Program-made: the position numbers and the translations under genes
Notes under the pieces: generated by a model
Database searches by the model: none
What the model saw: the letters and a program-made list of their open reading frames with translations, nothing else
What the model was told of the DNA's origin: nothing
Assembly: GCF_000426065.1 (NCBI RefSeq)
Contig: NZ_AUEQ01000001.1
Coordinates: 682,001 to 746,000 of the forward strand
Length of the DNA stretch: 64,000 nucleotides
Direction of reading: 5' to 3'
Source: Mycobacterium sp. URHD0025
GTDB lineage: Bacteria; Actinomycetota; Actinomycetes; Mycobacteriales; Mycobacteriaceae
Shown: piece after piece, positions 17,170 to 26,262 of the stretch
How the letters are laid out: each line of letters begins with the position of its first letter
How positions within the stretch are numbered: position 1 is the stretch's first letter

Positions 17170-19320
17170 GTGAACAGAGTGACCACCCTCGCGGAGCCCA
17201 CAGCCCGCCGCGGCAGCACCGCGAGCGGGCGAAAAGCTCTGTCGAACAAGCAGTTTCGCCCCGATATCGAAGGGCTGCGGGCGGTCGCGGTGCTGGCCGT
17301 GGTCCTGTTTCACGCCGGGGTGCCCGGTTTCGGCGGAGGGTTCATCGGCGTCGACGTGTTCTTCGTCGTGTCGGGATTCCTGATCACCGGGCTGCTGTGG
17401 CGCGAAGCCGCCGACAGCGGCACCGTCCGGCTCGCGCGGTTCTACGCCGGGCGGGCTCGGCGCCTGCTGCCGGCTGCTGCTCTGGTCCTGGTCGTCACCT
17501 CGCTAGCGGCGACTGTCCTACTTCCGCCCTTGCGCGCCCGCTCGGTGCTGGCCGACGCGATCGCGAGCGCTCTCTATGCCGGAAACTACCGCTTCGCTGC
17601 CCAAGGGACCGACTATCTGGCAGCCGAGACAGCGGCCTCCCCACTGCAGCACTACTGGTCGCTCGGTGTGGAGGAACAGTTCTATCTGTTGTGGCCGGCG
17701 CTGATCCTGGGCGCCGCCTGGCTCTTGGGACGCAGCGGCCGGAGCACGCGGTCGGCGGTTCCGTACGCGTGCCTGCTGGCGGCGGTGGCCGGCGCCTCGC
17801 TGATGCTGTCGCTTTCGTGGACCGCGACGATGCCGCCGTGGGCGTTCTTCTCCCTACCGACCCGTGCCTGGGAGCTGGCCGCCGGCGGGCTGGTCGCGTT
17901 GACCGCGGCGTACTGGCGCAACCTTCCGCCGGTCTGCGCGGCATTGGTCGGCTGGGGCGGTCTGGCACTGATCCTGGCCACCTGCACACAACTCGGCACG
18001 GCCACGCCGTACCCGGGCTCGGCGGCGGTGCTTCCGGTGATGGGAACCGCGCTGGTGGTCGGGGCGGGTTGCGCGATACCCGATCTCGGTGTGGGGCGGC
18101 TGCTTTCGAAACCGGTGATGCGGGGCATCGGCCGGCTGTCCTACTCGTGGTACCTGTGGCACTGGCCGGTCTTGCTGCTGGCGCCCGCGTTGCTCGGCCA
18201 CGACCTGGGATTGCCGGGGCGGCTGGCGATGATCGTGATGTCGCTGGGCCTGGCGATCCTCACCTTGCACCTGGTCGAGAACCCGGCCCGGTTCGCCGCG
18301 ACGCTGCGATCCTCCTCCTGGCGCAGCCTGGCCGTCGGCGCCACAGCCACCGGAGTCGCCGTCTGTGCTGGGCTCGTTCTGCTGGCGGTGCGTCCCGTCC
18401 CTACGGGATCCGGGCCCGCAGCGGTTCCGGTCGCCCTGATCGGGCCACCCAGCGCGGCCGCTCCTGCGCCTACGATGACGCCCGAACAGCGGGTGCAGGC
18501 CGCCGTCGCCGCCTCGGCTGAACTGCGCGCGGTGCCGTCGAATCTGTCACCACCGCTGGACGACATCACCAAACCAGAGGCGTTCGTCAACGGCTGCGTG
18601 CTGTCCTGGCAAGACACCGCCGTGCCGGACTGCGTCTCCGGGGATGCCGCCTCGGCCACCAAGGTCGCCCTGATCGGCGATTCACACGCAGGCATGTGGC
18701 ATCCAGCTCTGGAAGCCACAGCGCAGCAACGAGGCTGGCGGCTGCAGACCTATGCGAAAGTCACCTGCCCACCGATGAAGCTGCCGATTCTCAGCCCCTA
18801 CCTCGGCCGCGAGTTCACCGAATGCAAGCAATGGCGAGCCGAGGTGCTGGCCCGCGTCGCCAAGGAACGTCCGGCGATGATCGTGCTGGACATGGTGCGC
18901 CGCTACGGCGCGGATTTCGGCTTCACCAGCTACGACCCCGCCTGGCTGGACGGGTTGACGCGGCTGGTGGCGCAGCTGCGTGGAACCGGGGCGCGGGTAC
19001 TGGTGCTCGGCCCGGTTCCCGATCCTCACACGACGGTGCCCGCTTGCCTGTCGGCGCACATGGACGACGCCACGGCGTGCGCGCCCGACCGTTCGATCGC
19101 CGTGAACGACAAGGGCATTGCCGCCGAGGCCGCGGCGGTGCAGGCCGGTGGCGGGCAGTACGCGCGGCTGGACCAGTATTTCTGCACCGACCGGCGCTGT
19201 CCGGTGATCGTCGGCAACACGCTCGTGTTCCGCGATGACAACCACATCACCGCCGAATACGCCCAACTGCTGACGCCGGTGATGGCGCGCCTGGCAGAAA
19301 GCGCTTTGGCGCCCAACTAG
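17170..19320 (+). CDS. Membrane acyltransferase 3 with C-terminal SGNH domain (OafA/YrhL type)
   Basis: A 716-residue polytopic protein. Residues about 28-390 form the ten-helix acyltransferase-3 domain (FRPDIEGLRAVAVLAVVLFH, DVFFVVSGFLITG, HYWSLGVEEQFYLLWPAL). After a linker, an SGNH hydrolase-like domain (about 495-716) shows GDSH at 503-506 and DDNHITAEYA near the end. These proteins O-acylate envelope polysaccharides, peptidoglycan or glycolipids, the SGNH part transferring the acyl group outside the membrane. Substrate is unknown. The GTG at 17170 diverges from the ribonuclease. The stop overlaps the convergent MarR stop by 4 bp. Confidence 0.9.
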   Translation: MNRVTTLAEPTARRGSTASGRKALSNKQFRPDIEGLRAVAVLAVVLFHAGVPGFGGGFIGVDVFFVVSGFLITGLLWREAADSGTVRLARFYAGRARRLLPAAALVLVVTSLAATVLLPPLRARSVLADAIASALYAGNYRFAAQGTDYLAAETAASPLQHYWSLGVEEQFYLLWPALILGAAWLLGRSGRSTRSAVPYACLLAAVAGASLMLSLSWTATMPPWAFFSLPTRAWELAAGGLVALTAAYWRNLPPVCAALVGWGGLALILATCTQLGTATPYPGSAAVLPVMGTALVVGAGCAIPDLGVGRLLSKPVMRGIGRLSYSWYLWHWPVLLLAPALLGHDLGLPGRLAMIVMSLGLAILTLHLVENPARFAATLRSSSWRSLAVGATATGVAVCAGLVLLAVRPVPTGSGPAAVPVALIGPPSAAAPAPTMTPEQRVQAAVAASAELRAVPSNLSPPLDDITKPEAFVNGCVLSWQDTAVPDCVSGDAASATKVALIGDSHAGMWHPALEATAQQRGWRLQTYAKVTCPPMKLPILSPYLGREFTECKQWRAEVLARVAKERPAMIVLDMVRRYGADFGFTSYDPAWLDGLTRLVAQLRGTGARVLVLGPVPDPHTTVPACLSAHMDDATACAPDRSIAVNDKGIAAEAAAVQAGGGQYARLDQYFCTDRRCPVIVGNTLVFRDDNHITAEYAQLLTPVMARLAESALAPN

Positions 19321-19775
19321 TCCGGCAGGGCTGCAGTTTCCGCCGCGGATCCTTCGAGGTTCTCCGCACAGCGCAGCAACAATGATGCGAGTTCCTTCCG
19401 GGCTTTGCCGGGGATTCCGTTCAGCATGTCCTGCTCGACATGGATCACCGCCGCGTGCGCCTCAGCCAGCCGACGTGTGCCTGCGGCCGTCAACTGCAGT
19501 GCCCGGGCACGGCCCTTTTGCGGACCGGACGAGTCCTGCACCAGAGCGGCGGCTCGCAGGCCGGCCAGGACGTCTTGGAGGGACTGGCGGGTGACGAAGC
19601 ACAGCCGCGCCAGCTCCGCGGCCGAGGCTTGCGGGTGGTCGGCCAACGCGCGCAAGGCGGTGTACTGCGCCATCGACAAGCCCGTAGGCCGCAGTGCCGC
19701 ATCGCAATTGCGACGCAGGCTCTGCTGCACGCGCTTGACGAGGTAGCCGGCGCCACTTTCCACGTCCTGGGGCAT
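19317..19775 (-). CDS. MarR-family transcriptional regulator
   Basis: A 152-residue winged-helix regulator: LSMAQYTALRALADHPQAS, AELARLCFVTRQSLQDVLAGL as recognition region, then the wing GRARALQLTAAGTRRL. It diverges from an antibiotic-biosynthesis-monooxygenase gene, and two similar palindromes lie in the 60-bp gap. One abuts this ATG and overlaps its AAGG Shine-Dalgarno, pointing to autorepression and control of the neighbour (inference). Confidence 0.9.
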   Translation of the reverse strand: MPQDVESGAGYLVKRVQQSLRRNCDAALRPTGLSMAQYTALRALADHPQASAAELARLCFVTRQSLQDVLAGLRAAALVQDSSGPQKGRARALQLTAAGTRRLAEAHAAVIHVEQDMLNGIPGKARKELASLLLRCAENLEGSAAETAALPD

Positions 19776-19825
19776 GACAGGAACCTTACATCAGTGCTAC
19801 CGTCGTTCATGTAAGGAACCTGACA
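19775..19825. promoter_or_regulatory. Twin MarR operators
   Basis: Two inverted copies of one element, TGACAGGAACCTTACAT (19775-19791) and ATGTAAGGAACCTGACA (19809-19825), share CCTTACAT/ATGTAAGG exactly. Each is itself an imperfect palindrome of form TGwcAGGwwCCTkaCA. One covers the ribosome-binding region of marR, the other lies just upstream of and overlaps the Shine-Dalgarno of the monooxygenase. Confidence 0.6.
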
Positions 19826-19837
19826 AAGGAGATGACG

Positions 19838-20164
19838 ATGACCACCATCGAGGCACACAGCCCGCACGCGACCCTCATCAACGTGTTCACCGTGGAGCCG
19901 CAGCGAGCGACAGAACTGGTCGACCTACTGCGGACGGCAACCGAGGACGTGATGCGGCACGTGCCCGGATTCATCTCCGCCAACATCCACCTGAGCACCG
20001 ACGGCACCCGTGTCACCAACTACGCCCAATGGCGCAGCGTCGAGGACTTCCAAGCCATGCTCACCGATCCCACCGCACGGGAACACATGGGCCGGTGCGC
20101 GGACATCGCGATCAGCTTCGAGCCGCATGTCTACACCGTGGAGTCGGTGCACCAGGCCGCCTAG
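19838..20164 (+). CDS. Antibiotic biosynthesis monooxygenase (ABM) domain protein
   Basis: A 108-residue dimeric ferredoxin-like fold protein: TLINVFTVEPQRATELVDLL and HVPGFISANIHLSTDGTRVTNYAQW are typical of the ABM family, which includes quinol monooxygenases. I choose the ATG at 19838 because AAAGGAG ends 6 nt before it; the ATG at 19832 touches that site. It is probably repressed by the divergent MarR protein and induced by a small toxic molecule (inference). Confidence 0.87.
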   Translation: MTTIEAHSPHATLINVFTVEPQRATELVDLLRTATEDVMRHVPGFISANIHLSTDGTRVTNYAQWRSVEDFQAMLTDPTAREHMGRCADIAISFEPHVYTVESVHQAA

Positions 20165-20183
20165 AGGTCAGGCGGCCCAGGCG

Positions 20184-22397
20184 TCAGGCGGCGTCCTTGG
20201 CGTCCTTCTTCTCGGTCTTCTTGGCGGGCTTCACCGAATCGCCGGCCTTCTTGACGTTGTCCTTCACGTCGTTGACCGCCTTCTCGGCACCTTTCTGGAT
20301 ACCCTCGGCGGCCGCCTTGATCTCCTTGCGACCATCCTCGGCGATCTTGTTCACCCGCTCCTGGGCGTCCTTGACCGCCTTGGCTGTCCGTTCACGTGCC
20401 TTTTCAGCCGAGGCCTTCGCACGCGCGCCGGCCTCGGTAACCGATTTCTCGACCTCTTTGCGGGCGTCCGAGGCGGCGGCGAGCTTGTCGGCGCCGACCT
20501 CGACGTTCGCCTTGGGGTCGTCGACCGGGCCGTCCACAGGCTCGTCCACAACAGATTTCAGCTCCACGGTGGCGGTGCCGACCTTGGTCTGCGTGACGCC
20601 CTGGGGCTCGAAGCTCGTCTTCGCGATGCTCTGTGTCCCAACGCTGTCGGGTGCGACCTGCGTGAGGCCGGTCAGCGCATCGGTAAGACTGGAGAGATCC
20701 AGCCCGGACCCACCGCTCGTCAGCGTGTTGCCCAGGCCCAGGAGGCCGAGCAGGGTCTTGATGGGATTGGAAACGGGAGTCTGGCTCACCAATCCATCGT
20801 CGATCGCCTTCTGGATACCCGTGACAAGGTTGTCGACCAGATGCCCAGGCACCTGCGCCCAGTCGACATCTGCCGGGAGCGTGCCGAAAGCGGTTGGGAT
20901 GTCGGCTTCGTCGAGCGTCCGTTCGTACACGCCGGTGGTGGCGTTGTACTCCACATCGGTGTACCCGAGATTCACCAGACTCGTGAGCACCGGGCTCAGC
21001 GCCGTGCCGATCGGGTTGTTGAAGTTCGCCCCCGTCAACAGGTTGACGACGTCGACAGCGAGGTATGTCGGCTCCAACAGCGGCAGACTCTGCGCCGGGA
21101 TCGTCACGTAGATGTTGAGTTTGGGGCCGAGCTGAGGATCGTCCCCCGGGTTGGCCAGATAGTCGGTGATGTCCGCGCCGAGCTGCGACACGATTTGGTC
21201 GACCAGCACCGTGCTCAGCGTGTCCAGCGACTGGTTTCGCAGAATGTAGGTCGGGAACAGACCTGCCGCAACATTATTCGCCATGGTGAACGGGTTGGGC
21301 CACGCCGCGAAGTCCGACAGTGGAAGGTACTCCGCCGTGGCGTCGATCTTGATCGGGATCAGGTTGGCCCCGCCCGGGGTGAGTCCGAGCAATGGGATGT
21401 CACCGACGACGGGGATGCCGGCCAGGATGCTGGTCCCGCTGCTCTGCACCTGGGTATCGGGTGTCACGGTGTCGATGCCCAACAGTCCGAACAACGGATA
21501 GGCGCGAGCCAGGATGCCACCGTTGGCACGGCCCGGATTGTCGATCAGGATCATCGGCAGGATCGTGAAACTGCCCAGCAGCGGGTTGGTACCGGTGTAG
21601 TTCGCGCCGCCAGGCTGATTCGGCAAATCGTCGACCACCTGCTGGTACGCCGCCCCGGCCGCGAATGCACCGAATCCCCAGCCCGCCACGATCGGGATGC
21701 GCACATCGGCGGCGTTCGTGCTGAGGTCCGGCAGTTCGATGCCGATTGCGCGGAGCGCAACGCGGATCGCCAAAAGCCCAGCGCCAGATGTGGGTAGACC
21801 GAGCGCGTCAAAGATCGACTCCAGGCTGACATCGAGGTAGGGGGTGTTGTTGATCTCGTCGGCCACCGAATTCGGGAACGACGGTACCCACCCGAGGTCG
21901 ACTCCGAGCAACCGCAGCAGAGTGAACGGCCCGCCGGTGGTGATCAGGTTGATCCCGAGCGATGACAGCGGGTCCTCGACGTTGATCCCGAGCAGTTCGG
22001 CCAGGTCACCGACGGGCAGCCCGCCAAGGGCGCCACCGAGCGCACCGCCCAGCGCATCGTTGAGCGGGTCCTTGATCGCGGCGGTCGGATCGATGCCCGC
22101 CGCCTGCAGGAGCGCGGCCAGGTTGAAGGTATTGACGAACGCCGTCTCGACCTGCGCGCCGACGGTTTGGAACTGGTTGTAAACCTGGATTCCGAGGCCA
22201 CCCGTGAGGTCCGGGATCTGGTCGGGCGGCGGGAAGATCTGGACGCCGGATTGCAGCCGAAGGTCGCGTTGCACTGTGGCCGCCTGCGCCGGCGGAGGAG
22301 CAACGCCCACCGTGAGCGCGGTGACTGTTGCGGTTGCCGCGCCGAGGGTCGCCACCCTCTTGATGCGCCGCCGCTGCCTACGGTGTTTGACCGCCAT
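20184..22397 (-). CDS. Exported PE-PPE-like hydrolase-fold protein, nucleophile absent, with Lys/Ala-rich tail
   Basis: A 737-residue exported protein. The signal peptide ends at AQA (37-39). The middle matches the PE-PPE (alpha/beta hydrolase) domain: IPIVAGWGFGAFAAG at the nucleophile elbow, DNPGRANGGILARAYPLFG, IKIDATAEYLPLSDFAAWPNPF, and late SLPLLEPTYLAV, VNLGYTDVE. The elbow is usually GYSQGA; here the Ser position is G241 (codon at 21675-21677), and the usual downstream His is not seen. Residues about 605-737 are an Ala/Lys/Glu coiled coil ending in KKAGDSVKPAKKTEKK, like HBHA and histone-like tails that bind sulphated sugars or DNA. No PE or PPE leader is present. GAAGGGAC precedes the ATG. 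Confidence 0.7.
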   Translation of the reverse strand: MAVKHRRQRRRIKRVATLGAATATVTALTVGVAPPPAQAATVQRDLRLQSGVQIFPPPDQIPDLTGGLGIQVYNQFQTVGAQVETAFVNTFNLAALLQAAGIDPTAAIKDPLNDALGGALGGALGGLPVGDLAELLGINVEDPLSSLGINLITTGGPFTLLRLLGVDLGWVPSFPNSVADEINNTPYLDVSLESIFDALGLPTSGAGLLAIRVALRAIGIELPDLSTNAADVRIPIVAGWGFGAFAAGAAYQQVVDDLPNQPGGANYTGTNPLLGSFTILPMILIDNPGRANGGILARAYPLFGLLGIDTVTPDTQVQSSGTSILAGIPVVGDIPLLGLTPGGANLIPIKIDATAEYLPLSDFAAWPNPFTMANNVAAGLFPTYILRNQSLDTLSTVLVDQIVSQLGADITDYLANPGDDPQLGPKLNIYVTIPAQSLPLLEPTYLAVDVVNLLTGANFNNPIGTALSPVLTSLVNLGYTDVEYNATTGVYERTLDEADIPTAFGTLPADVDWAQVPGHLVDNLVTGIQKAIDDGLVSQTPVSNPIKTLLGLLGLGNTLTSGGSGLDLSSLTDALTGLTQVAPDSVGTQSIAKTSFEPQGVTQTKVGTATVELKSVVDEPVDGPVDDPKANVEVGADKLAAASDARKEVEKSVTEAGARAKASAEKARERTAKAVKDAQERVNKIAEDGRKEIKAAAEGIQKGAEKAVNDVKDNVKKAGDSVKPAKKTEKKDAKDAA

Positions 22398-22745
22398 CTG
22401 ACCAGTCCCTTCGGCCGTGTTCTCAGGTTGATCTCAGGCAACGTAGCACTAATGTGACCGGCATCACTACATTGCTGAAAAGAATTCCACCCTCGCGTCA
22501 ACGGCTTGTCGCAAACTAGTTGCAACCGACTGGACCAGTGATGCCCTGCAGTTAAATCAATTTACGCTTGCGACAGGCAATCGTCGAATTCGTCATGCGT
22601 CGATCAGCGTCATGTTGCTAAATGCCGCGAGGGCGCGGATTGCCGTTGTCAAACATCCGCCGATATGTCAATTGATTCCGATCACCGACGAAACCGCGTC
22701 GACCTGCGCCAGACGTTGCCGCGGAGGTGTAGAGAACCGCTGAAA
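22398..22745. other. 348-bp divergent-free intergenic region
   Basis: A relatively AT-rich spacer between two minus-strand genes, serving as upstream region of the PE-PPE-like gene. I see no ORF, no strong hairpin and no convincing promoter in it; TTGACG (22501-22496 on the minus strand) is the only -35-like hexamer and lacks a good -10. Confidence 0.5.
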
Positions 22746-23552
22746 CTACTCGATCCGTAGTTTGCTGTCATTCGTCAGGATCCGGTGCGCGGTCGCCTCG
22801 ACCTGGGCTACGTAACCGCCACCGAACAGCACGACGTGGGCCAGCAGCGGGTAGAGCTGGTGCAGGTCGATCCGATACCGCCAGCCGCCGCGCAGTGGCC
22901 GCACCGAGCAGTACCCGGCCATCACCTCATCGAGGTACGGAAAACCGAACAGCGCCAACATCGCCAGGTCCGTCTCCCGATGCCCGCCATGCGCAGCCGG
23001 ATCGATCAGGACGGCGCCGTCGGCGGTCCACAGCACATTGCCGTTCCAGAGGTCGCCGTGCAGCCTGGCAGGCACATCGTCGTCGTCGAAAATGCCTGTG
23101 CGGCAGAGGTCTATCACTGATGCGACAGCGCGCTGCGCGGCGGCGCTGAGCTGCGGTTGCGCCAGCCGCGCCATCGGTATCAGACGATCGTCGGCATAGA
23201 AGGCGCCCCAAGAATCATTGCCAGTCAAGGACATTGGCAACGGCTGCGACATCGGGCCGAAGAACCCGTTCCCTTGGTGACCGTCTGGCCCGGCGCCGTA
23301 GGCCTTCGCGCCCGCATCGTGGGTATGCGCCAAGCGCTCCCCGAAGACACGGGCTTCGTGCGCCGTCGGTGCCACCGGATACATCCGCTGCAGCGTCAAT
23401 GAGGTTGCGTCATAATCGATTACGTCGACACACGGCACACCGCCGTCCACGGCCAGCCATTTCAGACCCGCCGCCTCGGCCGCGAAGAAGCCTGCCGGAG
23501 CCGACGCGCTGTGTTTGACGAAGACGTCGGACCGGTCCGCGGCATCGGACAT
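22746..23552 (-). CDS. Fructosamine-3-kinase family protein
   Basis: A 268-residue small-molecule kinase of the fructosamine/ribulosamine kinase family, which phosphorylates glycated amines so that the adduct falls off (protein deglycation). The catalytic loop HGDLWNGN starts at H165 with D167, and the metal-binding D184 is in VLIDPAAHGG. GNGFFGP and SWGAFYADDRL are family-typical. A TAACCT -10 box lies 7 nt before the ATG, indicating a leaderless transcript. No linked partner. Confidence 0.9.
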   Translation of the reverse strand: MSDAADRSDVFVKHSASAPAGFFAAEAAGLKWLAVDGGVPCVDVIDYDATSLTLQRMYPVAPTAHEARVFGERLAHTHDAGAKAYGAGPDGHQGNGFFGPMSQPLPMSLTGNDSWGAFYADDRLIPMARLAQPQLSAAAQRAVASVIDLCRTGIFDDDDVPARLHGDLWNGNVLWTADGAVLIDPAAHGGHRETDLAMLALFGFPYLDEVMAGYCSVRPLRGGWRYRIDLHQLYPLLAHVVLFGGGYVAQVEATAHRILTNDSKLRIE

Positions 23553-23559
23553 ACCGGTC

Positions 23560-23565
23560 AGGTTA
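23560..23565 (-). promoter_or_regulatory. -10 box of the fructosamine kinase gene
   Basis: On the minus strand TAACCT ends 7 nt before the ATG at 23552; no Shine-Dalgarno is visible. Confidence 0.4.
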
Positions 23566-23616
23566 CCGGCACATGCGTGGACGGCTATGCCGGATCCACG
23601 ACGCTAACCCCAGGAA

Positions 23617-25292
23617 CTACGCGACTTTCGGTGGTGGTTGGGGTTGGAAGGGTGGGTACCACCACCAGTCGGCGCGTTCGCCGGTGGGGCCGCGACACGG
23701 TGGGACGTCGGGTGGGGGTGTGGTCGGTGGTCGGGCCAGGGATCCGCCGTCCAATGGTGTTCCAGTGGGGTCCGTGACGACCAGCCGATCAGCGGGTCCG
23801 GTGAGGGTGATGCCGCCCTGGTGGTGCAGCCGATGGTGATAGGGGCACACCAGCACCAGGTTGTGCAGTTCGGTGGGGCCACCGTTTTCCCAGTGCACCA
23901 GATGATGGGCGTGCAGTCCGCGGGTGGCCCCGCAACCGGGGACCACGCAGCAGTGATCGCGGTGCTCCAGCGCACGGCGCAGCCGACGGCTGATCTGGCG
24001 GGTGGTGCGGGCGGCGCCGAGGGGTTGGCCGTGGCGTTGGAACCAGGCTTCGACGGTGGCCTCGCAGAGCAGGTATTGGCGTTCTTCGTCGGTGAGCAGC
24101 GGACCCAGATGCAGCGAGGCCACCGGGGTGTCGGTGTCGAGGTTGAGGTGCACGATGACGGTGGTGTGCTGGCCGTGCGGGCGACGTGCCGCCTCAGCGT
24201 CCCAGCCGGCTTCGATGAGACTCATGAACGCATCGACATTATTGGGAAACGGTGGCGCCTGCCCGTCTTCAACCTCAGCGCCGGTGTCGTGGTGGTGTTT
24301 CCAGTCGGCGGCCAGCCCGTCGTGATGCGCGCGCAGGCCGGCGTCGAACTTGGCCGCTTCCAGGCGGGGTAGCCGAATCGTGTAGATGGTGTAGTCGTCG
24401 GTTTCGGTGCGGGTGAACGACCGGGGCGGTTCCGACCCCAAAAAGCCCCGCCCTCGGCGCTGTTGGTGGCCCATCGGGGCAGTCCCTGTGCGAGCAGGTG
24501 GATCACCACGGCACGGGACCGGGGGTCGATGCCGGTGGCTTCGCAACCGGGGTTGCCGCATTGGCATGTCAATTGGTCGGCTCCGGCGCCGATGGCGCCG
24601 AGGGCATCGGAGCGGCGTTGTCCGATGGTGCGCGGATCGTCGTCGCAGACTCCGCGGGCCATGGCGTTGAGGAGCTTTTTGATCAACGCCGCATCGGTGG
24701 CCAGTAGGCGTCCCCAGATGGAGACGGTGCCGTTGGGGTCGTCGGGGTCGCCGAAGTGGATGTGGCGTTCTCGGGCTGCTGTGCGGCTTCTCCGGACGGC
24801 AGCGGGGTCGAATTTTTCGACCCACACATCGATGGCTTGTTGGGCCTTGGCCGAGGAGAGCGCTCCGTATGTGGTGGCGGCACCGGCCAGGGCGGTGTCG
24901 ACCAACCCGAGCGCGTCCTCATCGACGATGAGTTGGGTGCGCCAGGTGATGGTGGAGACGACGTTGGCCGAAATCTCGCCGCGGGCGAATACGGCGGCGA
25001 CCTTGGGGAGTCGTTCGCGTAAAGCTTGGGCGATGCGCATTTGGGCGGAGGCGGCGCTGCGGCCGAGGTTGCAGGCGGCACTGACGGCGGCGGTGGCGAG
25101 TTCCCAGCCGTCGATCGCGCGGCGGGCGGAGATGTCGTCTTCGTCGTCGCAGTGGCGGGCCACGATCTCGGCGATGATGGCCAGGCGCTGCGCGCCTGCG
25201 GCTGCTTCCGAGCGAGTGCGGTGCTCGAGGACATCGATCAGCGCGTTGTCAGTGAGCTCACCGAGCGTCGGCTGGTCCAGCAATTCGAACAC
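23617..25292 (-). pseudogene. 13E12-type DUF222-HNH endonuclease gene, frameshifted
   Basis: The first part (25292 to about 24440) encodes the DUF222 domain (VFELLDQPTLGELTD, VSTITWRTQLIVDEDALG). The second part (about 24440 to 23617) encodes the end of DUF222 and the HNH nuclease: CVVPGCGATRGLHAHHLVHW, then ELHNLVLVCPYHHRLHH. The two parts are in different frames and meet at a run of five A (T on the coding strand) at 24440-24444. One extra T would restore a continuous reading EGGAFLGSEPP. It is either a real pseudogene, phase variation or a sequencing error. The start is the GTG at 25292, set by the promoter and SOS box. Function of the family is unknown; nuclease likely. Confidence 0.82.
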
Positions 25293-25300
25293 GTGTTCGA
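25285..25300. promoter_or_regulatory. LexA SOS box
   Basis: TCGAACACGTGTTCGA is a perfect 16-bp palindrome and an exact match to the mycobacterial LexA consensus TCGAAC-N4-GTTCGA. It overlaps the transcription and translation start of the 13E12 gene, so LexA would block initiation and DNA damage would induce it. Some 13E12 genes of M. tuberculosis are known LexA targets. Confidence 0.88.
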
Positions 25301-25328
25301 GTCTACTCGTGTATGGCCAGCCCAGCAA
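25300..25328 (-). promoter_or_regulatory. Promoter of the 13E12 gene
   Basis: On the minus strand TTGCTG (25328-25323), a 17-nt spacer and TAGACT (25305-25300) are followed 7 nt later by GTG at 25292. The SOS box covers the end of the -10 and the +1. Confidence 0.62.
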
Positions 25329-25401
25329 CGATTTTCAGGTTGTCGCTGAATTGTCGCTCGCCAGGCGGGCAAACGCCCGGCGAGCGCGATTCCGGGACCG
25401 T

Positions 25402-26250
25402 CTACGGACCCGTGTATCCGGGCGGGTTGGGGGTGTCCACCCACAGGTCCACGCCCAGGTCCGAGCCGGGCACGCAGTCGTACACCGAAAGGTCGGTGAC
25501 ACCGTTGTCCAGCAGGACGTCCTCGCACAGCAGGCTCTGCCCGGTGTACTCCCGCGCGGGCTTGTTGAAGACCGTGTATGCCGCGTCGGCGTAGATGTCT
25601 GGCTTGCGGGCGCGGCCCATCGCCTCGTCACCGCCGAGCAGGTTCTGCACCGCGGCGGTCGCCACCAGGGTGCGCGGCCACAGCGTATTGGAAGCGATGC
25701 CCGCTTCCCGCATCTCCTCGGCGATACCCAAGGCGCACAATGTCATTCCGAACTTCGCCATCATGTACGCGGTCGGCTTGAGCCATTCGGACTCCAGCCG
25801 GATCGGCGGGGACAGCGTGAGGATGTGCGGATTCTCCCGGCCCTTCATATGCGGGATGCAGGCCTGTGACACGGCGTAGGTGCCGCGGATCTGGATGCCG
25901 TTCATCAGGTCGAAGCGCTTGAGCGGGACTTCCTCGATCGAGCCGAGATTGATCGCCGAGGCGTTGTTCACGCAGATGTCGATGCCGCCGAACTGCTCGA
26001 CGGCCTTGGCGACCGCTGCTGCCACGGAGTCGCCGTCGCGAACATCACCGACGATCGGCAGAGCCTGCCCGCCGGCCTCCTCGATCTCCTTGGCAGCGGT
26101 GTAGACCGTTCCCTCGAGCTTGGGATGCGGCTCGGCGGTCTTGGCGACCAATGCGATGTTGGCGCCGTCAGCAGCGGCCTTCTTGGCGATCGCCAGGCCG
26201 ATGCCCCGGCTGGCGCCGGAGATGAACATGGTCTTCCCGGACAGAGTCAT
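25402..26250 (-). CDS. Short-chain dehydrogenase, Rv3224-like (HSDL2 type)
   Basis: A 282-residue SDR of the HSDL2-like subgroup: ISGASRGIG near residue 10-18, NNASAINLG, LSPPIRL in place of the usual serine strand, and the Y-x3-K pair in AYMMAKFGM. It corresponds by sequence style and neighbourhood to M. tuberculosis Rv3224, described there as an iron-regulated SDR. The -10 box TATCGT lies 6 nt before the ATG (leaderless). No IdeR box was recognised. Substrate unknown. Confidence 0.86.
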   Translation of the reverse strand: MTLSGKTMFISGASRGIGLAIAKKAAADGANIALVAKTAEPHPKLEGTVYTAAKEIEEAGGQALPIVGDVRDGDSVAAAVAKAVEQFGGIDICVNNASAINLGSIEEVPLKRFDLMNGIQIRGTYAVSQACIPHMKGRENPHILTLSPPIRLESEWLKPTAYMMAKFGMTLCALGIAEEMREAGIASNTLWPRTLVATAAVQNLLGGDEAMGRARKPDIYADAAYTVFNKPAREYTGQSLLCEDVLLDNGVTDLSVYDCVPGSDLGVDLWVDTPNPPGYTGP

Positions 26251-26256
26251 AGAGAC

Positions 26257-26262
26257 ACGATA
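26257..26262 (-). promoter_or_regulatory. -10 box of the Rv3224-like gene
   Basis: On the minus strand TATCGT ends 6 nt before the ATG at 26250, which predicts a leaderless or nearly leaderless mRNA. Confidence 0.42.

Noticed and set aside
25245..25270. TTGTCAGTG, a PafBC-like first box on the plus strand
   Set aside because: It lies inside the 13E12 coding region on the opposite strand and has no TANNNT at 8-nt spacing.
25293..25328. TTG at 25328 as start of the 13E12 gene
   Set aside because: The -35, -10 and +1 signals and SOS box lie downstream of it, so the GTG at 25292 is the better start.
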